From positions 62,001-126,000 of the forward strand of contig JBBPYC010000098.1 in the NCBI GenBank assembly GCA_038200275.1: a DNA stretch of 64,000 nucleotides, read 5' to 3'. Below the pieces are notes generated by a model. The model had not been told where the DNA came from and made no database searches. It saw only the letters and a list, made by a program, of their open reading frames with translations. Within the stretch, counting starts at the first letter, position 1; the number at the start of each line of letters is the position of its first letter. Below are positions 53,876 through 61,322 of the stretch, piece after piece. Source of the stretch: JBBPYC01 sp038200275 (GTDB lineage Bacteria > Pseudomonadota > Gammaproteobacteria > Burkholderiales > Burkholderiaceae_C). The position numbers and the translations under genes were made by a program.

Positions 53876-56572
53876 TTGGCTGCGGCGCTGCAGGCAGAGC
53901 CGATCAGCCGGGCGGACCGGCGACGCGACTACGTTGCCGCCAAAGCCGAGCTGCTGGCACCGGTCAAGACACGCGCATCGGCTGCGCGCGTCATCCGCTC
54001 AGCGTTACGGCAGATGTCGACGCTGGCCGATGAGGCGTTGTGCACGGTTTGGCATGACGTGGGTCTGGACACCCCATTCGCATTGGTCGCAGTCGGCGGC
54101 TTCGGCCGCGGCGAGCTGTTTCCGCATTCGGACGTCGATGTGCTGTTGCTGCTGCCGGATGGCGCCGAACCCGGTACGGACGCCGAACTCACGGCCAGGC
54201 TCGAAGCGTTCGTCACCGGTTGCTGGGACGTCGGCCTTGAGATCGGCTCCAGCGTGCGCAGCATCGACGACTGTCTGGTCGAAGCGGAGAAAGACCTGAC
54301 GGTACAAACCTCGCTGCTTGATTCCAGGCTCGTGGTGGGCGACTCCGCGTTGTTCGACGAATTTCGCACCCGCTTCTCTGCTGCGCTGGACCCGCAGGCT
54401 TTCTTCATCGGCAAGACGCTCGAGATGCGGCAACGCCACAGCAAATACGAGGATACGCCCTACGCGCTGGAGCCGAACTGCAAAGAGTCGCCTGGCGGTC
54501 TGCGCGACCTGCAGGTGATCCTCTGGGTGGCCAAGGCGGCCGGCTTCGGCACGAGCTGGGACGACTTGGCAGCAAACGGCCTGGCCACGCCGTTCGAGGT
54601 GCGTCAGTTGAAGCGCAACGAATCGCTTTTGTCGCTGATTCGCAGCCGCCTGCATCTGCTCGCGCGCCGCAGAGAAGACCGGCTCGTATTCGACCTGCAG
54701 ACGGCTGTTGCCGAGTCGTTCGGATTTCACTCGGTCACCCCGGGAGGCCAGCGGCTGCCGATCCGTGCGTCAGAAGCGTTGATGCGGCGCTACTACTGGG
54801 CCGCCAAGGCGGTCACGCAATTGAACCGGATCCTGATGCTCAACATCGAGGAGCGGCTCGGGCTGCAGTCGGGCGGCGTGCGGCGCATCAATGCGCGCTT
54901 CAATGCGCGGGCCGATCTGATCGAGGTGGAGAGCGACGACCTCTACATTCGCGATCCGCACGCGATTCTCGAGACGTTCTTGCTGTTCCAGACCCATGTG
55001 GTGCGTGGGTTCTCCGCCCGCACGCTGCGCGCGCTCTACAACGCGCGGCACGTAATGGACGACGCGTTTCGCGCCGACTGGGTGAATCACGCGACCTTCA
55101 TGCAGATCCTGCGGCAGCGTTCGGGCATCACGCATGTGCTGCGGCTGATGAACCAGACCTCGGTGCTCGGGCGCTACTTGTGGGCGTTTCGCGGCATCGT
55201 CGGGCAGATGCAGCACGACCTGTTCCACGTCTACACGGTGGACCAGCACTGCCTGATGGTGGTGCGCAACATGCGGCGTTTCTTCATGGCCGAACATGCG
55301 CATGAATATCCGTTCTGCTCCGAGCTGGCCGAGCGTTGGGACAAACCCTGGCTGCTATACGTGGCCGCGTTGTTCCACGACATCGGCAAAGGCCGCGGCG
55401 GCGATCATTCGGAACTTGGCGCACGCGACGCGGTGATCTTCTGCGAGCAACACGGCATCGGGCTGGACGACACCCGCTTGATCGAGTTCCTGATCCTGCA
55501 TCACCTCTCGATGAGCCGCGTCGCGCAAAAGGAAGACCTGAGCAACCCAGCCGTGGTGGCTGCATTCGCTGAGCTGGTCGCAGATGAGCGTCGCCTGACC
55601 GCGCTGTACCTGCTCACGGTGGCCGACATTCGCGGCACGTCGCCAAAAGTCTGGACGGCCTGGAAGGGCAAGCTGCTGGAGGATTTGTACCGCTCCACCC
55701 TGCGCCAGTTGCAGGGCAACTTGCCCGACACCCAGACCCAGGTCAGCGTGAAAAAGCGCGAGGCACTGGTGCTGTTGCAACTGCACGGCGAGCCGCACCG
55801 CGCGCATGAGCCGCTTTGGGCCACGCTCGACGTAGGCTATTTCATGCGCCACGAAGCAGCCGACATCGCCTGGCATGCACGGCAGTTGTCACGGTTTGCC
55901 GAACGCCTCGATGCCCCCCGACGCAATGGCAATGCGGTGGCCGGGGTGGCTGGGGTCGAAGCGCCTGGCATGGTCAAGCATCCGCTCGTGGTGCGCGCGC
56001 GGCATTCGCCGCAGACCGAGGGGCTGCAGGTGCTGGCCTACACGCCGGACCGGACTGACCTGTTCACGCGCATCTGCGGTTACTTTGATTCGGCCGACTT
56101 CAACATTCTCGATGCGCGCATCCACACCACGAAAAACGGCTGGGCGCTGGACACGTTCCAGATCGTCACGACGATGCTGCCCGAGCACTACCGCGAGCTG
56201 ACGTCGATGGTCGAAGCCGGGCTCACGCAGGCGCTGCGGAGCGAGGCGCCCCCGCCGGTGCCAAGCCGCGGTCGGGTTTCGCGCCGGGTAAAAAGCTTTC
56301 CGATCGCGCCGCGGGTCGAGTTGCAGCCCGACGAACGCGCCGAGCGCTGGCTGCTCAGCATTTCGGCAAGCGACCGCGCTGGGCTGCTTTATTCGGTGGC
56401 GCGCGTGCTGGCGGCACACCATCTCGACGTACACCTTGCCAAGGTCGTCACGCTGGGTGAACGCGTGGAAGACACGTTCTTGATCAGTGGGCGCGAACTG
56501 GCCACGAACCGCAAACAGCTGGAGATCGAGACCGAGCTGCTGCGGGCGTTGTCGGCAGCGGACGCAGGCTAG
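53876..56572 (+). CDS. glnD: Bifunctional uridylyltransferase/uridylyl-removing enzyme
   Basis: This 898-residue nitrogen sensor uridylylates PII proteins under low glutamine and removes UMP under high glutamine. Domains in order: nucleotidyltransferase (GGFGRGELFPHSDVDVLLLL), PII-uridylyltransferase helical region, HD phosphohydrolase (ALFHDIGKGRGGDHSELGA), and two ACT domains at the C-terminus (QVLAYTPDRTDLFTRICGYF and LLSISASDRAGLLYSVARVL). Start is TTG at 53876, the only candidate that gives a full N-terminus after the map stop. Confidence 0.95.
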   Translation: MAAALQAEPISRADRRRDYVAAKAELLAPVKTRASAARVIRSALRQMSTLADEALCTVWHDVGLDTPFALVAVGGFGRGELFPHSDVDVLLLLPDGAEPGTDAELTARLEAFVTGCWDVGLEIGSSVRSIDDCLVEAEKDLTVQTSLLDSRLVVGDSALFDEFRTRFSAALDPQAFFIGKTLEMRQRHSKYEDTPYALEPNCKESPGGLRDLQVILWVAKAAGFGTSWDDLAANGLATPFEVRQLKRNESLLSLIRSRLHLLARRREDRLVFDLQTAVAESFGFHSVTPGGQRLPIRASEALMRRYYWAAKAVTQLNRILMLNIEERLGLQSGGVRRINARFNARADLIEVESDDLYIRDPHAILETFLLFQTHVVRGFSARTLRALYNARHVMDDAFRADWVNHATFMQILRQRSGITHVLRLMNQTSVLGRYLWAFRGIVGQMQHDLFHVYTVDQHCLMVVRNMRRFFMAEHAHEYPFCSELAERWDKPWLLYVAALFHDIGKGRGGDHSELGARDAVIFCEQHGIGLDDTRLIEFLILHHLSMSRVAQKEDLSNPAVVAAFAELVADERRLTALYLLTVADIRGTSPKVWTAWKGKLLEDLYRSTLRQLQGNLPDTQTQVSVKKREALVLLQLHGEPHRAHEPLWATLDVGYFMRHEAADIAWHARQLSRFAERLDAPRRNGNAVAGVAGVEAPGMVKHPLVVRARHSPQTEGLQVLAYTPDRTDLFTRICGYFDSADFNILDARIHTTKNGWALDTFQIVTTMLPEHYRELTSMVEAGLTQALRSEAPPPVPSRGRVSRRVKSFPIAPRVELQPDERAERWLLSISASDRAGLLYSVARVLAAHHLDVHLAKVVTLGERVEDTFLISGRELATNRKQLEIETELLRALSAADAG

Positions 56573-56696
56573 GCGGGGTTAGGGCGCTGCGGGGCCGGGC
56601 CACAACCGAATGTTTGCGTTGGTCGACTCGCATGTCACATGTTGGCCATCCACCAATCCATGTTGCGGACGTCGCCAAATCGTGGCACCCCGACGG

Positions 56697-57254
56697 TCAG
56701 TCGTCCGCTGTATCCAGGCCTGGAAACAGCACGTCGGTAAAACCAAGCTGGGTCAAGTCGCGCATGCGGGTCGGATACAGCCGGCCAATCAGGTGATCGC
56801 ATTCGTGCTGGACGACCCGTGCGTGGAAACCATCGACAACACGCTCAGGAATTGCCTCACCGTAGCAGTCAATCCCGGCGTAGCGAATGCGCCGAAAACG
56901 CGGCACCAGCCCGCGCAGGCCCGGCACCGACAAGCAACCTTCCCAGCCGTCTTCCTGCTCGGCTGTCGTCTCCTCCCCGAACGCCAGGGGCTCGACGATC
57001 GGGTTGCACAGCACGGTGCGCGGCACCGACGGCGCATCGGGATAGCGCGGATTCGGCTCGCCGCTACCAAAGATCACAAGCTGCAGGTTGACACCGATCT
57101 GCGGCGCCGCAAGCCCGGCACCATCGGCGGCTTGCATGGTGTCGAGCATGTCGGCCACCAACCGATGCAGCATGTCGCTGTCGAATTCGACAACCGGCTC
57201 CGCCACGCGCAACAGCCGCGCGTCGCCCATCTTCAAAATCTCCCGGACCGTCAT
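56697..57254 (-). CDS. def: Peptide deformylase
   Basis: This 185-residue metalloenzyme removes the formyl group from nascent proteins. The three motifs are present: GAGLAAPQIGV, EGCLSVPGLRG and the metal-binding VQHECDHLIGRLYP. ATG at 57254 (MTVREILKMGDARLL) is standard; the longer in-frame extension upstream is Ala-rich and overlaps the lipoprotein gene. It is not paired with fmt here. Confidence 0.94.
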   Translation of the reverse strand: MTVREILKMGDARLLRVAEPVVEFDSDMLHRLVADMLDTMQAADGAGLAAPQIGVNLQLVIFGSGEPNPRYPDAPSVPRTVLCNPIVEPLAFGEETTAEQEDGWEGCLSVPGLRGLVPRFRRIRYAGIDCYGEAIPERVVDGFHARVVQHECDHLIGRLYPTRMRDLTQLGFTDVLFPGLDTADD

Positions 57255-57285
57255 CGCATAAGTGCTGTGGGCCGCTGTCGAGGCC

Positions 57286-57756
57286 TCAACGCCGGCCCCA
57301 GTTGCCACCCACACGCCCACCGCCGCCGCCGCCGCCGTTGGGCCGAACGCCCCAGCCGCCGCCCACACCAGGGTGTGGCTTCACCGCGCCGTAGCCAGGC
57401 CGAAAGCCGCCCCCATAGTTGGGCCGGTAACCACCGCGGTAACCGTTGCCGTAACCACGGCCGTCCCAATCGCCGCGGTGGCCATGCGAGCCGAACACGC
57501 CGCTGAAGCCGAGCCCGATGCCCACAGGTGCCACCACGACCGGTGCGGCGCCGTAGTAGCCGAAACCAGCCGAGCCGGCCGGGTAGCCGTAGCCGCTGTA
57601 GCCATAGTTGCTATAGCCGTAGTCGGCTCCGTAGCCGTACCCATAACCCGCGCCACCGTAGTATGGATCGATGGGCGTGGCCACGCAGCCACTCAGCACC
57701 GCGCCGATTGCAACAGCACCAGCCAGCAGCAATGGACGAACGTTTGGGAAACTCAT
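57286..57756 (-). CDS. Gly/Tyr-rich lipoprotein
   Basis: This 156-residue protein has a signal peptide and lipobox LSGC near residue 24, then a low-complexity region of YG repeats (GYGYGYGADYGYSNYGYSGY), a short hydrophobic VVVAPVGIGLGFSG segment, and a Gly/Arg-rich tail ending in poly-Gly. Such proteins are often annotated as hypothetical or PXPV-type surface proteins. The function is unknown. The repetitive DNA may be prone to slippage. Confidence 0.75.
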   Translation of the reverse strand: MSFPNVRPLLLAGAVAIGAVLSGCVATPIDPYYGGAGYGYGYGADYGYSNYGYSGYGYPAGSAGFGYYGAAPVVVAPVGIGLGFSGVFGSHGHRGDWDGRGYGNGYRGGYRPNYGGGFRPGYGAVKPHPGVGGGWGVRPNGGGGGGGRVGGNWGRR

Positions 57757-57931
57757 GGGGCACTCTCCTTCATCGCGAGTGGGTGTCATCGTGACACGGT
57801 TTGCCCCCGTACGCGCGGTCGAAGGCCATTGAATGCAACGCGCGAGCAACCCGGTTGGACCTACTGTCGCCTCGTTGCGCGCAGGTAAAGTTGGCCGGAA
57901 AGAAGTAGCGCAGGCGAGGCTGCTTGTATGT

Positions 57932-60142
57932 TCAAGTCGCCGTTCTGATCGCCTCGCCATCTGCTTCGCCAGTTGCAGCGTCGATGCGGCGCAACATCTG
58001 CTGCTCGTCGATCACTAGGATATTCAGGCTGCGGGCCTTGTCGAGCTTGCTGCCCGCGTCCGCGCCAGCCACCAGGCAGTCGGTTTTCTTGCTGACTGAT
58101 GCGGCCACCTTGGCTCCGGCTGCCTCCAGCAGGTCCTTCGCCTGGTCGCGGCTCAAGGTGGGCAGCGTGCCGGTCACAACCCAGGTCTGGCCGGCCAATG
58201 GTCGTGGTGTTCGTTCGGCCGGCGGCCCTTCAGTCCAATGCACCCCGCAAGCACGCAACTGTTCGACCACTTCGCGGTTGTGCGGCTGCTGGAAAAAAGT
58301 CCGGATGCTGGTCGCCACCACCGGGCCGATGTCGTCGACTTCAAGCAATTCCGCTTCGGTGGCTTGCATCACACCGTCGAGCGCACCGAAATGTTGCGCC
58401 AGCGCCTTGGCGGTTGCCTCACCCACGTGGCGAATGCCCAAGCCGAACAGGAACCGCGGCAATGTGGTCTGCTTGGATGCTTCCAGTGCCGCGAGCAGGT
58501 TCGCAGCGGATTTTTCAGCTAAACGGTCCAACGCGGTCAAACCAGTCAAACCCAGCCGATACAAGTCCGGCAACGTGCGCACGACCTGCTGATCCACCAG
58601 CTGTTCAACCAATTTGTCGCCGAGCCCTTCGATATCGAGCGCGCGGCGCTGTGCATAGTGCAGGAACGCCTGCTTGCGCTGCGCCGCACAAAACAAGCCG
58701 CCGGTGCAGCGGTGATCAGCCGCATCTTCTTCGCGCAGCACCGCGCTGCCGCAGACCGGGCATGTCGACGGCATCGAAAACGGCTGCGCGTCGGTCGTGC
58801 GGTGCTGAACCGCAACCGACACGACTTCCGGAATCACGTCGCCCGCGCGGCGCACCACCACGGTATCGCCAATCCGCACGTCCTTGCGGCGCGCTTCAAA
58901 TTCGTTGTGCAGCGTGGCGTGAGTAACCGTGACACCACCGACGAATACTGGCTCGAGCCGCGCCACCGGCGTGAGGCGCCCGGTGCGGCCGACCTGCACG
59001 TCGATCGCCAGCACTTGCGTGAGCTGCTCCTGGGCCGGGTACTTGTGCGCCACAGCCCAGCGCGGTTCGCGCGTTAAAAAGCCGAGCCGGCGTTGCAGCG
59101 CGTAGTTGTCCACCTTGTAGACCGCGCCGTCGATGTCGAACGGCAACGTGTCCCGCAGCGCCCCCAAGTGCGCGTGATACGCTATCAATTCGGCAGCGCC
59201 AGATGCACGCCGCACCAGCGCATCGACCGGAAAACCCCAATATCTGAGCGCCATCAGCGCATCGAAGTGGCCGTCGAATGCCGGCCCTCCCTCAGCAGCT
59301 GGAGTGATCGCACCGATCGCATACGCATAAAAGCTCAATGGGCGCTGCGCGGCAATCGCGGGGTCGAGTTGCCGCACCGCGCCGGCTGCCGCGTTGCGCG
59401 GATTGATGAACGTCTTTTCGCCCTTCTCGCCGGCCGCGATGCGATCCCGTTGCCGTGCATTGAGCCGCTCGAAGTCGGCGCGCCGAATGTAGACCTCGCC
59501 GCGCACCTCGAGCAGCGGCGGCGCAGCCAGTGGCAGCTTCAGCGGCACCTGCCCGATGGTACGGATGTTCTGCGTGACGTCCTCGCCGATTTCGCCGTCG
59601 CCGCGCGTGGCGGCCAGCACCAGCACGCGGTCCACATAGCGCAGGCTCATCGCCAGTCCGTCGAACTTCGGCTCGGCCACGTAGCCCACCGGCGGCTCCG
59701 ACTCGGCAAGGCCCAGCTCACGGCGCACGCGCGCATCGAAGCTTTCCGCACCAGCGGGTCCGTTGTCGGTCTCGGTGCGAATGCTGAGCATGGGCTGTGC
59801 ATGGCGCACCGGCGTGAAGCCGGAAAGCACCGCGCCGCCCACCCGCTGGGTCGGGGAGTCGGGTGTCCGCAGGTCGGGATTTTCTTGCTCGAGCTGCTGC
59901 AACTGCTGGAACAACCGGTCGTACTCGGCGTCCGGCACGCTGGGCGCGTCGAGCACGTAGTACGCGTGCGCATGCGCGTGCAGCTCGGCTTGCAGCCGCT
60001 CTGCACGCAGCGCAGGGTCAACGGTGGAATCTGCCGCCCGCTGCGAAACCACGGCTTGCTGGCTGCCCGAAAAACGTTTAGCTGAATACCCGACGCGCGA
60101 GCGACGAGCCGGCAGACAGGTCGCGTCCGTCGAGCTTGTCAT
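57932..60142 (-). CDS. ligA: NAD-dependent DNA ligase
   Basis: This protein of up to 736 residues seals nicks using NAD. It has HAHAHAYYVLDAPSVPDAEYD, the active-site AEPKFDGLAMSLRY with adenylated Lys, RGEVYI, the Zn-finger cysteines in CPVCGSAVLREEDAADHRC and GGLFCAAQRKQAF, HhH motifs (LDIEGLGDKLVEQL) and a BRCT domain at the C-terminus (PLAGQTWVVTGTLPTLSRDQ). ATG at 60142 overlaps zipA by 65 bp; a GTG at 60052 is an alternative that avoids the overlap. It is last in the smc-zipA-ligA cluster. Confidence 0.93.
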   Translation of the reverse strand: MTSSTDATCLPARRSRVGYSAKRFSGSQQAVVSQRAADSTVDPALRAERLQAELHAHAHAYYVLDAPSVPDAEYDRLFQQLQQLEQENPDLRTPDSPTQRVGGAVLSGFTPVRHAQPMLSIRTETDNGPAGAESFDARVRRELGLAESEPPVGYVAEPKFDGLAMSLRYVDRVLVLAATRGDGEIGEDVTQNIRTIGQVPLKLPLAAPPLLEVRGEVYIRRADFERLNARQRDRIAAGEKGEKTFINPRNAAAGAVRQLDPAIAAQRPLSFYAYAIGAITPAAEGGPAFDGHFDALMALRYWGFPVDALVRRASGAAELIAYHAHLGALRDTLPFDIDGAVYKVDNYALQRRLGFLTREPRWAVAHKYPAQEQLTQVLAIDVQVGRTGRLTPVARLEPVFVGGVTVTHATLHNEFEARRKDVRIGDTVVVRRAGDVIPEVVSVAVQHRTTDAQPFSMPSTCPVCGSAVLREEDAADHRCTGGLFCAAQRKQAFLHYAQRRALDIEGLGDKLVEQLVDQQVVRTLPDLYRLGLTGLTALDRLAEKSAANLLAALEASKQTTLPRFLFGLGIRHVGEATAKALAQHFGALDGVMQATEAELLEVDDIGPVVATSIRTFFQQPHNREVVEQLRACGVHWTEGPPAERTPRPLAGQTWVVTGTLPTLSRDQAKDLLEAAGAKVAASVSKKTDCLVAGADAGSKLDKARSLNILVIDEQQMLRRIDAATGEADGEAIRTAT

Positions 60143-61322
60143 AGAGCCGCTCGACTTCGGTCTGGATCTGGTCCATCGCCGCAGGCGGCAGGCGCTGACC
60201 GCGCTCGTCGGTGACCACGCCCTCCATCGCGCTCGCGAGCTTGGTGGCGATATCGCGCATCTTTGCGAACGGCCGCGCGCTGCGGTCGACTTGCGGCACG
60301 TCGAGGCTCAGACGCACTTCACGCATCGCAGCCTGGGTCGGGTCCTCAGCGAGCGCCGCTTGCGTGTCGAACGACAAGGTCAGCAGCGGCGGCTGCCCAA
60401 CGTCCGGCCCAGGCAACACCATGCGCCCGGGTATCGGGCCGGCTTGAAAGCCAAGCCGGGTTGCCTGCTGCTGCACATAGCCAGGGCTCCAGGAAGAGCC
60501 TTGCGCGTGCACATGCAGGCCAAGCTGGGCGTCGTGATCGCTCGCAAACTGATCGAGCTCGCGCGCCCGTGCAACCTCGTGCAGCATCTCTGGAAACTCA
60601 CACGCTCCACCGAGCGCATCGGCGAACGCCTGGGTCTTGACGACAAATTCAGAAAACTCGATTTCGTTCAGCGCACCGGTGCGGTTCGCCATCTGCACGC
60701 CGGCCTGCAACGCGCGGTAGCGATCCCCAGGCTGCAACGCGCCCCACAAATCCGAGCCATCCGACTGGCCTTCGACCGCGAACGGCTTGCTGCCCACCCG
60801 GCGCGTGGACGGCATTGCATGCAGCACGGCTTCATGGGTCATCGGTGCATCCAGGGCGATGGTCGCAATCACGTCGATGAGTGGATCAAGCAGCGGGCGG
60901 CGTTCCACTGATTGCGTGGGTGCCGAATAGATGCCCTGCGTCGACGCATCATCGGCCGCTGTCGTGGTCGCCGCGCCCGCAACGCGCGTGCCGTCCGGCA
61001 TCGATTGCAGCCCACCAGGAGCGTTCGTCCCCTCGCCGCGATCCAGCCGGTCGTTCTGCCCGTTCTGGTCATCGGTCTCAGATGCATTTTCGCGTAGCGC
61101 CGCGTGCTCGAACACCGGATCGCGCCGGTTGCCGTCATGCGCATGGCTTGCGGATCGGCCGGGTGCGTCGGGTGGAAGGAATTGCGAGTCGGGCTGCTTC
61201 GGTGTGTTGCGGCGCGTCTTCCAGCCGTTCCACAGCACCAGCAGCACCAGCAGTAACACTCCAGCCAGAATCAAGCCGAGTTGCAGCGGGCTGACCGGCA
61301 GGTTTTCCAGCATGGCGTTCAT
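60078..61322 (-). CDS. zipA: Cell division protein ZipA-like
   Basis: This 414-residue protein has one N-terminal membrane segment (LQLGLILAGVLLLVLLVLW), a charged flexible linker (about residues 35-130) and a C-terminal FtsZ-binding-like domain (QGSSWSPGYVQQQATRLGFQ; GQPPLLTLSFDTQAAL). It should tether FtsZ to the membrane. Its ATG overlaps the smc stop by 4 bp (ATGA). Sequence divergence in this family is large, so the call leans on architecture and position. Confidence 0.87.
   Translation of the reverse strand: MNAMLENLPVSPLQLGLILAGVLLLVLLVLWNGWKTRRNTPKQPDSQFLPPDAPGRSASHAHDGNRRDPVFEHAALRENASETDDQNGQNDRLDRGEGTNAPGGLQSMPDGTRVAGAATTTAADDASTQGIYSAPTQSVERRPLLDPLIDVIATIALDAPMTHEAVLHAMPSTRRVGSKPFAVEGQSDGSDLWGALQPGDRYRALQAGVQMANRTGALNEIEFSEFVVKTQAFADALGGACEFPEMLHEVARARELDQFASDHDAQLGLHVHAQGSSWSPGYVQQQATRLGFQAGPIPGRMVLPGPDVGQPPLLTLSFDTQAALAEDPTQAAMREVRLSLDVPQVDRSARPFAKMRDIATKLASAMEGVVTDERGQRLPPAAMDQIQTEVERLYDKLDGRDLSAGSSLARRVFS

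Noticed and set aside
58500..58530. Possible fifth repeat copy in ligA (TTTTTCAGCTAAACGG)
   Set aside because: It lacks the left arm of the palindrome, and the encoded residues (RLAEKSAANLL) are normal LigA sequence.
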